Shown here: one piece after another, positions 27,836 to 36,647 of the stretch
Numbering within the stretch: position 1 is the stretch's first letter
Layout: each line of letters opens with the position of its first letter
Origin: Bifidobacterium aesculapii
GTDB lineage: Bacteria > Actinomycetota > Actinomycetes > Actinomycetales > Bifidobacteriaceae
Length of the DNA stretch: 64,000 bases
Direction of reading: 5' to 3'
Assembly (NCBI RefSeq): GCF_001417815.1
Contig: NZ_BCFK01000031.1
Coordinates: 62,001 to 126,000, forward strand
Position numbers and translations under genes: made by a program
The notes under the pieces: model-generated
The model's database searches: none
What the model was told of the DNA's origin: nothing
The model's input: only the letters and a program-made list of their open reading frames with translations

Positions 27836-27872
27836 TTTATTTCATATGTAATCGTCTATCATATGAAATAAA
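27836..27872 (-). promoter_or_regulatory. CATATG-N11-CATATG element, copy 2, with 13-bp perfect dyad
   Basis: TTTATTTCATATG (27836-27848) and its exact complement CATATGAAATAAA (27860-27872) are separated by 11 bases. The size and symmetry resemble an operator for a dimeric regulator. The nearest candidate is the TetR protein, but its promoter lies at the other end of its gene. Confidence 0.55.
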
Positions 27873-27968
27873 CGGCCATCTGACGCCTACGTTGGCACCA
27901 TTCTTACCACCGCATACCAAGGAAAGTCCGAACGCTTCCCCGCGTGGACAGATGGGCGAGAACCAACG

Positions 27969-28727
27969 TCACCGCACCGTGCGCATCGCCTCATCGGCCA
28001 GATCGGCCAACGAGTCAAGAGCGTCGATGCCGGTGACCACCGCCCCGTCCGACGATGCCGAACCATCATCGCCATCACAACGCCGCGACCATTCCAGCAG
28101 CGTCTCGACCACGACTCCGATCACCATGGTCATCTCCAACCGTACGGCGAACACGGCATCCGCGCCCGTATTCGACGTGCGCCCGGACGACTCGCCCAAC
28201 CATAGCTCCACGCACATGTCCGACCACCGGGGCATGCGCGCATACAACGCAGCAAGCAACGCGGCATCGGACCGTACGACGCGAAGCCGCACACGCAATC
28301 CATCCAACTGCTCCGAAGACTCGACCGAGGCGAGCAGATCGGGAATCACATGCCGGGCGAACGCCGTCGGACTCTCGCCCGGCATCCGCTCGGCGACGGC
28401 GCGTCTCACGGACACGAACGGTTCGCCGTCCGTCGAGAGCCCGAGGACGAGATCCTCCTTGGAGGGAAAATACCGGAACAAGGTGATGGCGGACGTGCCC
28501 GACTCCTCGGCGATGCGCTTCGTGGTGACGGATGCATATCCCTCCTGCTCGAACAGCCGCAAGGCCGTGTCCAGAATCGTCCGCCGGGTGGCCGCCCGCT
28601 TGCGTCGTTGCCATCGGGTGCGCGCCACCGTGGCCTTGACCGATACGCCACGTCTTGACGGCGAGCGATCGGCCGCACCAGCCACCGTATCGACCGCCTG
28701 CACCACTCCCCCACCATCGGTCGTCAT
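27969..28727 (-). CDS. TetR-family transcriptional regulator
   Basis: The product of about 252 residues has a basic N-terminal extension of about 35 residues. A TetR DNA-binding domain (about 45-92) follows, with TRRTILDTALRLFEQEGYASVTTKRIAEESG and FRYFPSKEDLV split across its helices. The C-terminal ligand and dimer domain is not recognisable to a specific subfamily. I prefer the ATG at 28727 because GGAAGGGG is directly upstream; an in-frame ATG at 28748 also exists. Its target is not obvious: no transporter or enzyme is divergent from it, and kup lies upstream on the same strand. Confidence 0.87.
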   Translation of the reverse strand: MTTDGGGVVQAVDTVAGAADRSPSRRGVSVKATVARTRWQRRKRAATRRTILDTALRLFEQEGYASVTTKRIAEESGTSAITLFRYFPSKEDLVLGLSTDGEPFVSVRRAVAERMPGESPTAFARHVIPDLLASVESSEQLDGLRVRLRVVRSDAALLAALYARMPRWSDMCVELWLGESSGRTSNTGADAVFAVRLEMTMVIGVVVETLLEWSRRCDGDDGSASSDGAVVTGIDALDSLADLADEAMRTVR

Positions 28728-28757
28728 CGCGTCCCCTTCCATCACCATCGTACGGAA

Positions 28758-28804
28758 CGTGCCCGTTCACCATTCTATGCGCGCTCCTGCGGGAGACGGG
28801 CACG
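28758..28804 (-). terminator. Hairpin downstream of kup
   Basis: CGTGCCCGT (28758-28766) and ACGGGCACG (28796-28804) are complementary, with a 29-base loop. It lies just past the kup stop and before the TetR start, so it may end the kup transcript. The stem is short for a terminator. Confidence 0.4.
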
Positions 28805-28814
28805 ACCCATCCGA

Positions 28815-30908
28815 TCACTTCGTGGACTTCGCCGTACCGGCATCCGCATGAACCGTCTTCACCGGTTCCCTGCCGTCCTTGGTCTTGACGGTCTTGACTT
28901 CCACACGCTCCATGTCCATCGGCCTGTCGACGCCGCTCCAGATGGGCACCGTGTCGATGAGCGGATCGTTGGTCTCCAATCCGAACCATTCGACCGGACG
29001 GCTGATGGCGCGTTTGAGCCACTGGTAGCTGCGCAGCAACGTGCGGTCCGCGTCGGGCACGGACGATTCCGGGCTGACCACACGGTGCATGAGCACATAG
29101 CGCACGCTGCCGATGCCGAGACGCTCGTTCCTGTTCGCCAGCTTCGGCCACTGCGGTTCGATGCGGGCGATCTCCCCCTTGGAGAGCATGTCAGCCATGA
29201 TGACGTTCATGTACTGGCGCAGATAGAACTGCGGCTCCTTGTACCCGAGACAGATGACCACACGATGGAGGTTGCGCCCATAGGAGACGACCTTCCAGCG
29301 GCGTTCGAACGGACGTTCGGATTGGATGATGGTGACGAGCCAGTACGCGTGCCCGCGATGGTGGATCATACTGACGGCCACGTCCTTCTCCACCTCCTTC
29401 ATGCTCGGATCCGCCGTCAGATACACGAGATTGTCGGCCACCAGGTCGCGGCGCTTCTCCGCCATGGAGGCGGTGAGGATGTGCGACAAATCCTCCGCGT
29501 GCACATGTCCGCGGTCGGAGACTTCCAATTGGCTGCCGCGCGAGCAGATGTGGAACATGCCGAACAGCACGCCCCAGATGGCGACGGTGATGTAGCCGCC
29601 GTCCATGAGCTTGGCCGCCGCGGCGGACAGGAACAACAGCTCCACCAGCAGATAGACGAGGCACGGCAGCACGGCGCCGAACCTCCGTCCGCGCACGCGC
29701 CACAGGAATTCGAACAACAACACGGTGTCCATGAGCATGGCGATGGTCAACGCCAGACCGTAGGCGGCCTCCATCGCGGACGACGATCCGAAGTACAGCA
29801 CGACCATCACGGTGAGCACGGCCAGCAGACCGCACGCGGAAGGAATGTAGATCTGCCCTTTGCTCACGCCCGGGTAGCGCATGTTGAGACGCGGCAGCCA
29901 GCTCAGACCATCGGCCGCGGCGGTCAGGGTGAACGCGCCCGCGATGAGCGCCTGCGACGCGATCACGCCCGCGAGCAGGGCGAGCACCACCCCCACCGGG
30001 CGAATCGTCTCGGGGATGATGTAGAAGAACGGCGCGGAATCCGCCACCCCGATATGATGCCCCTCAAGCATCCACGCACCCTGACCGAAGTACGAGCAGA
30101 TGAGCATGACGTTGACCAGCGGCCAGCTCGCGCGAATGTTGCCGCGTCCCACGTGTCCCATGTCCGAATACAGCGCCTCGGCGCCGGTCAGCGCGAGGAA
30201 CACGCTGCCCATGAGCGCCACGCCCGCCTTGTTCTCGTCGGAGAACAGGAACCGTATGCCGAGGGTCGGGTCGAGCGCCCGCAGGACGCTCCAGTCATGG
30301 CTCAGGTTCATCACGCCGATCACGCCCATGAACACGAACCAGATGGTCATGACCGGCCCGAACAGGGAGCCCAGACGATTCGTGCCGGCATGCTGGATGA
30401 GGAACAGCACCGCGATGATGGCGATGGCGATCATGATCGACAGTTCCTGCGACCAGTAGACGCTGCCGCCGATCACCGGAATCGACGCGAGACCCTCCAC
30501 TGCGGAAGTGATGCTCACCGCCGGCGTGAACACGCTGTCCGCGAGAAACGCGGCCGCGCCGACCATCGCGAACACGCCGGCGGGTTTCCAATACCGGCGG
30601 ACTGCGGCGAACAGGGCGAACACGCCGCCTTCGCCGTCGTTGTCCGCCTGCATGGCGGTCCACACGTATTTGATGGTGACCACGACCAGCATGAACCAGA
30701 ACACCAAAGACAGCGACCCCAGAATCTGGAACCGGTCCAACGTGCCGCCCTGCGCGAGCATCAACGCCTTGGGCGCGTAGATGGGGCTCGTACCCAGATC
30801 GCCGTATACGATGCCCACCGCGATGAGCATGCCGCCCGGCGAGACCTTGTCGATGCTGCGTTTCTCCGTCGCGGCGCCCTTCGGGCGCCTACGTCCCCAC
30901 AGTGGCAT
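28815..30908 (-). CDS. kup: KUP-family potassium uptake protein
   Basis: This 697-residue protein has 12 membrane helices (about residues 25-450) and a long cytoplasmic C-terminal domain. GIVYGDLGTSPIYAPKAL near the N-terminus is the KUP signature, and DGEGGVFALFA, LTGAEALYSDMGH and FYIIPE follow as in the family. It takes up K+ with protons. I choose the ATG at 30908, which has GGGGAG upstream, over the ATG at 30947, which has none. A TACAAT hexamer on the minus strand (31007-31012) may be its -10. No c-di-AMP riboswitch was evident in the leader. Confidence 0.93.
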   Translation of the reverse strand: MPLWGRRRPKGAATEKRSIDKVSPGGMLIAVGIVYGDLGTSPIYAPKALMLAQGGTLDRFQILGSLSLVFWFMLVVVTIKYVWTAMQADNDGEGGVFALFAAVRRYWKPAGVFAMVGAAAFLADSVFTPAVSITSAVEGLASIPVIGGSVYWSQELSIMIAIAIIAVLFLIQHAGTNRLGSLFGPVMTIWFVFMGVIGVMNLSHDWSVLRALDPTLGIRFLFSDENKAGVALMGSVFLALTGAEALYSDMGHVGRGNIRASWPLVNVMLICSYFGQGAWMLEGHHIGVADSAPFFYIIPETIRPVGVVLALLAGVIASQALIAGAFTLTAAADGLSWLPRLNMRYPGVSKGQIYIPSACGLLAVLTVMVVLYFGSSSAMEAAYGLALTIAMLMDTVLLFEFLWRVRGRRFGAVLPCLVYLLVELLFLSAAAAKLMDGGYITVAIWGVLFGMFHICSRGSQLEVSDRGHVHAEDLSHILTASMAEKRRDLVADNLVYLTADPSMKEVEKDVAVSMIHHRGHAYWLVTIIQSERPFERRWKVVSYGRNLHRVVICLGYKEPQFYLRQYMNVIMADMLSKGEIARIEPQWPKLANRNERLGIGSVRYVLMHRVVSPESSVPDADRTLLRSYQWLKRAISRPVEWFGLETNDPLIDTVPIWSGVDRPMDMERVEVKTVKTKDGREPVKTVHADAGTAKSTK

Positions 30909-31292
30909 ATGCCTTACTCCCCGTGCCTTGCCGACAGTGCGCGCCATGCGTGATGGCCGTGACGGAAGCGCCGCGGCGGATTGCGCCCCGGACCTCCTGC
31001 GGCCTCATTGTAGGGGGTTTGCGGCGAACGCCCCGTTTTCCGTAAGCAAACCGTTAGGAACTCCCCCGAGCCGGGCGCCTGTCCACCCGCACACGGCGAA
31101 CGGGTCCGCGCCACGCCCACCGACCCCGACCGTCATCCCCGCACGAGCGATGTCAGGGTCGCGAATCAGGGTTTTCTCCGGGAGCCTCCTGCCGCATCGG
31201 CACGACGCCGCTGGTAACGTGAGACGCGACGGACGACATGCATCACGAACGCATCGGGCCCGCGCCCGATCGACACAGGAAGGAGCCGCGGC
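30909..31292. other. Divergent control region of kup and the lysozyme-like gene
   Basis: These 384 bases carry no supported gene. On the minus strand a TACAAT hexamer at 31007-31012 could be the kup -10 element, without a clear -35. I found no strong inverted repeat or riboswitch. Confidence 0.4.
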
Positions 31293-32258
31293 ATGGCACG
31301 ACGGACGCCCCGGAACACGACGCACGGCGATGGAACCCTCCGTCATGCGATGACAATCGTCGTCGCCACCATCTGCATCGTCATCGCCGTGATCGTCGGC
31401 GTCGCCAAACTCTCGGCGCAATGGCTCGCCGGATTGTCCTCCCCCACCACGAAGGACGATACGGGCGCATACTGCATGGCGAAGCAGACGGACGGCGTGA
31501 TGAGCTATGCGCTGACCACGGAGCAGTCACGCAACGCCGCGCTCATCACCGCGATCGGCGTGACGCGAGGACTGCCCGATCATGCGGCGACGGTGGCCCT
31601 GGCCACGGCGATGCAGGAGTCGAAGCTCACGAATCTGGAATACGGCGACCGGGATTCGCTCGGATTGTTTCAGCAGCGGCCCAGCCAAGGCTGGGGCACG
31701 GTCGAACAGATCATGGATGAGACCTACGCGACGAACGCGTTCTACGACGGGCTGGTGAAAGTCGCCGATTGGGAGACGATTCCGGTGGAACAGGCGGCGC
31801 AGGCGGTGCAGCGTTCCGGCTATCCGGACGCCTACGCGCAATGGGACGGCCTCGCCCGCGCATGGGCGCAGTCGCTGACCGGCGAAGTGGCCGCCGGCGT
31901 GGGGTGCAGACTGCCCGACGCCGAAACATCCGATCCGAAAGGATTCATCACCGGGCTGCGCAACGCATACCCGTCCGTCGCCGGCGCACAGTCCGGCACA
32001 GACGACGGTGGAACCACGGACGGGAATACGACGGGCGGCGACGCGGACGCCGTGAGCGTCACCCTCACCATGCCCGACGGGCTGTCCGGCGACGATCTGC
32101 GGCGCACGGTCTGGCAGACGGCGACATGGGCCGTCACCAACGCACACCACTATGGTGCCGTATCGATCGCCGCGAACGGCATGACCTGGACGCGTGCCGG
32201 CACCGACTGGACCGGCACGGAGACAGCGGGGAACACGGTGACGGTGACGTTCGCGTGA
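31293..32258 (+). CDS. Membrane-anchored lysozyme-like protein
   Basis: This 321-residue protein has one N-terminal membrane helix (about 20-40) and an extracytoplasmic domain. Its core ALATAMQESKLTNLEYGDR followed by DSLGLFQQRPSQGWG (about residues 103-135) is a pattern seen in many actinobacterial exported proteins. It resembles lytic transglycosylase or goose-lysozyme folds, with Glu109 as candidate catalytic acid. A Gly/Thr/Asp-rich linker (about 228-245) precedes a small C-terminal domain. A role in cell-wall remodelling is inferred; no activity is proven for this group. The start is chosen by AGGAGC upstream. Confidence 0.75.
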   Translation: MARRTPRNTTHGDGTLRHAMTIVVATICIVIAVIVGVAKLSAQWLAGLSSPTTKDDTGAYCMAKQTDGVMSYALTTEQSRNAALITAIGVTRGLPDHAATVALATAMQESKLTNLEYGDRDSLGLFQQRPSQGWGTVEQIMDETYATNAFYDGLVKVADWETIPVEQAAQAVQRSGYPDAYAQWDGLARAWAQSLTGEVAAGVGCRLPDAETSDPKGFITGLRNAYPSVAGAQSGTDDGGTTDGNTTGGDADAVSVTLTMPDGLSGDDLRRTVWQTATWAVTNAHHYGAVSIAANGMTWTRAGTDWTGTETAGNTVTVTFA

Positions 32259-32295
32259 TCCGCCCGCTCCAGGCGGTATCGCGCGAACGTCACCG
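32242..32295. terminator. Bidirectional hairpin spanning a stop codon
   Basis: CGGTGACGTTCGCG (32242-32255) pairs perfectly with CGCGAACGTCACCG (32282-32295); an inner CCGCC/GGCGG pair extends the stem. The stop codon of the plus-strand gene (32256-32258) lies inside. It stands between convergent genes, just past the trpE stop on the other strand. Confidence 0.65.
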
Positions 32296-32302
32296 CGGCG
32301 GA

Positions 32303-33862
32303 CTACAGCTCGCGAAGCTGCGCGGCGATCTGAATCGCCTCGACGCTCGCCTCGGCCTTGTTGCGGGTCTCCTGCCATTCGTTCGCGGGCACGGAGTCGA
32401 GCACGAGACCGGCGCCCGCCTGCACGCTCGCCTCATGATCACGCAGGAACGCGGTGCGGATGGCGATCGCCATGTCCATGTTGCCGGAGAAATCGAAATA
32501 GCCGACGGTACCGCCGTAGATGCCGCGGTCGGCGGGCTCCAATTCGTCGATGATCTCGATGGCGCGCGGTTTGGGAGCGCCGGACAGGGTGCCGGCCGGG
32601 AACGCCGACATGAACACGTCGAACGCCGTCATGTCCGGATTGACCTCGCCGGTGACGGTCGAGCAGATGTGCATGATGTGGCTGAACCGTTTGATGTCCA
32701 TGAGGGACACCACCTCCACGGTCTCCGGACGGCACACCTTGCTCAGATCGTTGCGGGAAAGGTCGACGAGCATGATGTGCTCACTGCGCTCCTTCGGATC
32801 GGCGAGCAGCTCCTTGGCGAGCCGCGCGTCCTCCTCCGGGGTCTTGCCGCGCGGGCGCGAACCGGCGATCGGGAAGGTGAGCGCATGGCCGTCGTCCACC
32901 TTGATGAGCGTCTCCGGGCTGGAGCCGATCACGTTGAAGTCGCGCCCCTGCGCGTCGGTGAGCGCCATGAAGTACATGTATGGGCTCGGGTTGAGCGTGC
33001 GCAGCACTCGGTACACGTCGAACGGGTCGGCGGGCGAATCGATGTCGAGCCGTTGGGAGATGACCGTCTGGAACACGTCGCCGTCGATGATATGGCGGCG
33101 GGTGGCCTCCACCGCCTTCTCATACACGTCACGCGGGGTGCGGAAACGCAGTTCCGGCTGTGGGACGGAAGCGTCGAGCGCGCTGACCCGCGCCTCGCCG
33201 GGGGTGGGCGTGGCGGCGTTCTCCTGCATGCGGTCCAGACGGCCGACGGCCTGGTCGTAGGCGATGTCGGCACGGGTGGGCTTGTCGTCCACGTTCACCG
33301 CGTTGGCGATGAGCCACACCGAACCGGAGACATGGTCGACCACGGCGATGTCGGTGGCGAGGGCCAGCACCATCTCCGGCTGTCCGGTCTCGTTCGGCGC
33401 CGTGGCGCGCAGCGTCGGCTCCCAGTGGCGGATCGCATCCCATCCGACAGTACCGACCAGACCGGAGGTGAGGTTCGGCAGTCCCTCGACACGCGGCGCC
33501 TTCAGCGTCTTCAACGTGGCGTGCGCGACCTCGACCACGTCGCCGTGCGTGGGCACGCCGGCGGGCACGGTGCCCAGCCAGTCGGCGTTGCCGTGCTCGT
33601 CAGCGCGAAGCTGCGCCATCGAGTTCACGCCGATGAAGCTGTATCGGCTCCACGAGCCGCCGTATTCGGCCGATTCGAGGATGAACGTGCCGGTACGGCC
33701 TCCGGCCAGACGCTCATAGAAGCCGACCGGGGTGAGTGAATCGGCGAGCAGGCGCCGCACGATGGGGATCACACGGTAGCCTTCCCCCGCGAGTTCGAGG
33801 AACTGTTCGCGGCTCGGCCAGGTGCCGCCCCAGTTGAGATGTTCGACGCTGCACTTGCTCAT
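32303..33862 (-). CDS. trpE: Anthranilate synthase component I (TrpE)
   Basis: The 519-residue enzyme converts chorismate to anthranilate using ammonia supplied by TrpG. The chorismate-binding domain shows [50 protein letters not shown] and [14 protein letters not shown], and the C-terminus carries the usual [12 protein letters not shown]. The N-terminal region holds the tryptophan feedback site ([15 protein letters not shown]), although the classical LLES motif is replaced by [10 protein letters not shown]. It overlaps hisI by four bases (ATGA), so a tryptophan gene is translationally coupled to a histidine gene. TrpG is not nearby. Confidence 0.95.
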   Translation of the reverse strand: MSKCSVEHLNWGGTWPSREQFLELAGEGYRVIPIVRRLLADSLTPVGFYERLAGGRTGTFILESAEYGGSWSRYSFIGVNSMAQLRADEHGNADWLGTVPAGVPTHGDVVEVAHATLKTLKAPRVEGLPNLTSGLVGTVGWDAIRHWEPTLRATAPNETGQPEMVLALATDIAVVDHVSGSVWLIANAVNVDDKPTRADIAYDQAVGRLDRMQENAATPTPGEARVSALDASVPQPELRFRTPRDVYEKAVEATRRHIIDGDVFQTVISQRLDIDSPADPFDVYRVLRTLNPSPYMYFMALTDAQGRDFNVIGSSPETLIKVDDGHALTFPIAGSRPRGKTPEEDARLAKELLADPKERSEHIMLVDLSRNDLSKVCRPETVEVVSLMDIKRFSHIMHICSTVTGEVNPDMTAFDVFMSAFPAGTLSGAPKPRAIEIIDELEPADRGIYGGTVGYFDFSGNMDMAIAIRTAFLRDHEASVQAGAGLVLDSVPANEWQETRNKAEASVEAIQIAAQLREL

Positions 33863-34302
33863 GCCTCGGCCTCCTGCCCGTTCACCGTTTCCTGCACGTC
33901 CGGCCTGTGCCCTTCGACGACCGGCAGCGGCCCTCCTTCCAGGAAGCAGCTGCGCTTGCCCGTGTGGCATGCGGCTCCCACCTGATCGACCTCGACGAGC
34001 AGGGCGTCGCCGTCGCAGTCGAGGGACACGCCCTTGACGTACTGCACATGTCCGGAGGTGTCGCCTTTGCGCCAGTATTCCTGACGGGAGCGCGACCAGA
34101 AGGTCACGCGGCCCGTGGTGAGTGTGCGGCGGAGCGCCTCGTCGTTCATATAGCCGACCATGAGCACTTCCCGCGTGTCGTACTGTTGGATGACCGCGGC
34201 GACCAGCCCCTTCGCGTCACGCTTGAGGCGCGATGCGATGCGCGGGTCGAGTTCAGTCGTGTTGTCGTATTCGTTGTCTGTCACTGTCATGGATAATGTC
34301 AT
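33859..34302 (-). CDS. hisI: Phosphoribosyl-AMP cyclohydrolase (HisI)
   Basis: HisI (147 residues) opens the adenine ring of phosphoribosyl-AMP, the third step of histidine synthesis. Family motifs are [34 protein letters not shown] and the zinc-binding [12 protein letters not shown] with CHTGKRSCF. There is no HisE domain; hisE is separate at 5569. The ATG at 34302 is used, with another at 34290. It follows hisF by 90 bases and overlaps trpE by four. Confidence 0.94.
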   Translation of the reverse strand: MTLSMTVTDNEYDNTTELDPRIASRLKRDAKGLVAAVIQQYDTREVLMVGYMNDEALRRTLTTGRVTFWSRSRQEYWRKGDTSGHVQYVKGVSLDCDGDALLVEVDQVGAACHTGKRSCFLEGGPLPVVEGHRPDVQETVNGQEAEA

Positions 34303-34392
34303 CCGCCTTCCGCGTCAATGCCCGCCCGTTCCCGCCTGATCCGTTGCGGCAGGCGGCGGGAGATGAAAACCGAATCGATGGAGCCGGCTACC

Positions 34393-35163
34393 TTACCGGA
34401 CCGTGTAGCCGTGGCGCCTGAGCTCCGCCTTCACGTCGGCGATGGTCATGATGCCGTAGTGGAAGACCGACGCCGCAAGCACCGCGTCCGCTCCGGCCTC
34501 GATCGCCGGAGGGAAGTCCTCGACCTTGCCGGCGCCGCCGGACGCGATGATCGGAATCGAGACCTCCCTGCGGACAGCGCTGATCATCTCCAGATCGAAG
34601 CCCTGCTTCGTGCCGTCCGCATCCATCGAATTGAGGAGGATCTCGCCGGCGCCGAGCTGTTCGGCGCGTTTCACCCACCAGATAGCGTCGATGCCGGTCG
34701 ATTTGCGCCCGCCCATCGTGGTGACCTCGAAACCGGACTTCGTATGCCGTTCGCCCTGCTCACGGCGCGCGTCGACGGACAGGACGAGCACCTGATTGCC
34801 GAACCGTTCGGCGACGCGGCTGATGAGCGTCGGATCGTTGATGGCGGCCGTGTTGACGCCGACCTTGTCCGCGCCGCAGCGCAGCAGCGAGTCCACGTCC
34901 TCGGGAGTGCGCACGCCACCGCCGACGGTCATCGGGATGAACACCTGCTCCGCGGTGCGCGACACCACGTCGACCATCGTGCCGCGATGCGAACTGGAGG
35001 CGGTCACATCGAGGAACGTGAGCTCGTCGGCACCTTGGCGATAGTATTCGGCGGCGAGCTCCACCGGGTCGCCGGCATCCTTGAGATTCTCGAAATGCAC
35101 ACCCTTGACCACTCGTCCGGCATCGACGTCCAGGCACGGGATGACTCGAACCGCCAGCGACAT
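34393..35163 (-). CDS. hisF: Imidazole glycerol phosphate synthase cyclase subunit (HisF)
   Basis: This 256-residue TIM-barrel forms the imidazole ring and AICAR with ammonia from HisH. It has the family start [19 protein letters not shown] with the catalytic Asp. [21 protein letters not shown] and [16 protein letters not shown] (second catalytic Asp) follow, then [13 protein letters not shown]. The ATG at 35163 is chosen because GGGGAG is upstream. A strong hairpin separates it from rlmN, and hisI and trpE follow. Confidence 0.96.
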   Translation of the reverse strand: MSLAVRVIPCLDVDAGRVVKGVHFENLKDAGDPVELAAEYYRQGADELTFLDVTASSSHRGTMVDVVSRTAEQVFIPMTVGGGVRTPEDVDSLLRCGADKVGVNTAAINDPTLISRVAERFGNQVLVLSVDARREQGERHTKSGFEVTTMGGRKSTGIDAIWWVKRAEQLGAGEILLNSMDADGTKQGFDLEMISAVRREVSIPIIASGGAGKVEDFPPAIEAGADAVLAASVFHYGIMTIADVKAELRRHGYTVR

Positions 35164-35251
35164 AACTTCACTCCCCTGTTTGCAAGGTCCTTCATTACCA
35201 ATGCCATTCACACTAGCGGCAAGGTGGCCTTTCGGCCCCGGCCGTCTCGCT

Positions 35252-35296
35252 ATGCTGAACGGGCGGCGGCGCCGAAGACGGCCGCCCGTTCAGCAT
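35252..35296 (-). terminator. 16-bp perfect hairpin at the end of rlmN
   Basis: ATGCTGAACGGGCGGC (35252-35267) pairs perfectly with 35281-35296, whose last base is part of the rlmN stop codon. The structure should terminate rlmN or insulate the hisF-hisI-trpE genes. No U tract follows. Confidence 0.7.
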
Positions 35297-36489
35297 CACC
35301 GGGAGCCGAACGACTCCCGGGTCTTCGCGGCGAGCTGGCCGCAGGCGCCGTCGATGTCCTGTCCGCGCGTATCACGCAACGTGGCGGTGATGCCGGCGGC
35401 GTGCAGGATGTCCAGGAACCTCGCCTCGTCCTCCGGTTTGGAGGCGGTCCAGCGCGACCCTTCGATCGGGTTGAGCGGAATCGGGTTGACATGCGCCCAA
35501 TCGTCGCCGTAATGGTTGAGACGCTTTGCGAGCAGGCGAGCATGCTCCGCCTGATCGTTGATGCCGCGCATCAACGCGTATTCGATGCTGACGCGGCGTT
35601 TCGAGGCGAGCCAGTAGTCGTGCGCCGCGTCGAGCACCTGCGTGGTGTCGAACCGTCGGTTCATCGGCACCAGTTCATCGCGCAGCTCGTCGCTCGGCGC
35701 ATGCAGGGAGACGGCGAGACGCACCGGAAGGCCTTCGGCCGCGAGTTTCCTGATGCCGGGCACGACGCCCACGGTGGACACGGTGATGTTGCGCGCCGAG
35801 ATGCCGAACCCCTCCGGAGGCATCGAGGAGATCTGACGCACGGCGGACAGCACCGACCGGTAGTTGCCCATCGGCTCGCCCATGCCCATGAACACGATGT
35901 TGCTCAGACGCCCCGGACCTCCGGCCACCTCGCCGTCACGCATCATGCGCGCGGCCACGCGGACCTGTTCGACGATCTCGCCGGCGGACATGTTGCGGGT
36001 GAGACCGAGTTTGCCGGTCGCGCAGAACGGGCATCCCATGCCGCACCCCACCTGCGAGGAGATGCACAGCGTGGTGCGCGTGGGATAGCGCATGAGGACC
36101 GATTCGATGTGGGAGCCGTCGAACAGGCGCCACAGCGTCTTGATGGTGGTGCCCTCATCGGCCACCTGCCGGGTCACCTCGTGGATGAGTTCGGGGAAGA
36201 ACGCGGCTGCGGCCTCGTCGCGCTTGGCGGCGGGGAAATCGGTGAACTCGGCGGCGTTCACGTCGAATCGGCCGTAGTAGTGGTTGGCGAGCTGCTTGAC
36301 GCGGAACTTCGGCATGCCGAACTCCTTCGCCGTCTCGATGCGCTGCTCGTCGGTCATGTCCGCGAAATGCAGCGGCGGTTTGCCCCTGCGCGCGTGGTCC
36401 TTGGACAGGACGTCGCGGAACGCCCCCTTGGTGCCGCCCGGTGTGATGCCGGTCTCCGGAGCTTCGGAGATGGAATGCTGATCGACCAT
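35296..36489 (-). CDS. rlmN: 23S rRNA (adenine2503-C2) methyltransferase (RlmN)
   Basis: This 397-residue radical SAM enzyme methylates A2503 of 23S rRNA and A37 of some tRNAs. The cluster-binding motif is Cys-x3-Cys-x2-Cys in VGCGMGCPFCATG. FMGMGEPMGNY, VSLHAPSDELRDELVPMN and the catalytic cysteine region near the C-terminus (GQDIDGACGQL) follow. The ATG at 36489 has GAAGG upstream; a longer frame runs into the cdsA terminator. It is downstream of rpsB-tsf-pyrH-frr-cdsA, the common actinobacterial order. Confidence 0.95.
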   Translation of the reverse strand: MVDQHSISEAPETGITPGGTKGAFRDVLSKDHARRGKPPLHFADMTDEQRIETAKEFGMPKFRVKQLANHYYGRFDVNAAEFTDFPAAKRDEAAAAFFPELIHEVTRQVADEGTTIKTLWRLFDGSHIESVLMRYPTRTTLCISSQVGCGMGCPFCATGKLGLTRNMSAGEIVEQVRVAARMMRDGEVAGGPGRLSNIVFMGMGEPMGNYRSVLSAVRQISSMPPEGFGISARNITVSTVGVVPGIRKLAAEGLPVRLAVSLHAPSDELRDELVPMNRRFDTTQVLDAAHDYWLASKRRVSIEYALMRGINDQAEHARLLAKRLNHYGDDWAHVNPIPLNPIEGSRWTASKPEDEARFLDILHAAGITATLRDTRGQDIDGACGQLAAKTRESFGSR

Positions 36490-36588
36490 TGTGGCCTTCT
36501 TTTCGTTGTTTTCGATGTGCGTGCTGTTCGTGGTTGTGCGTGTCATGCCGTTGGACCATGCGGCACGACGCCATGCCCGGACGCGACG

Positions 36589-36624
36589 CGGGGCCGGACG
36601 ATCGCGGCGGATCGCCCGGCCCCG
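36589..36624 (-). terminator. Hairpin between cdsA and rlmN
   Basis: CGGGGCCGG (36589-36597) pairs with CCGGCCCCG (36616-36624), and an inner CGATC/GATCG pair extends the stem past one mismatch. It lies 24 bases beyond the cdsA stop. No U tract follows. Confidence 0.55.
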
Positions 36625-36647
36625 GCTTCCGGAGTGGCCCGTGTGGG

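Larger units (their letters stand above)
27576..27968. other. AT-rich gap between the SRAP and TetR genes
   Basis: No supported gene lies in these 393 bases, where both flanking genes end. The central part (about 27755-27875) is far more AT-rich than its surroundings and holds two related CATATG-N11-CATATG elements. It might be the remnant of a lost gene and its control region (inference). Confidence 0.6.

Noticed and set aside
28848-30953. 701-residue plus-strand open frame
   Set aside because: It is the exact antisense of kup, with His/Asp/Arg-rich low-complexity translation.
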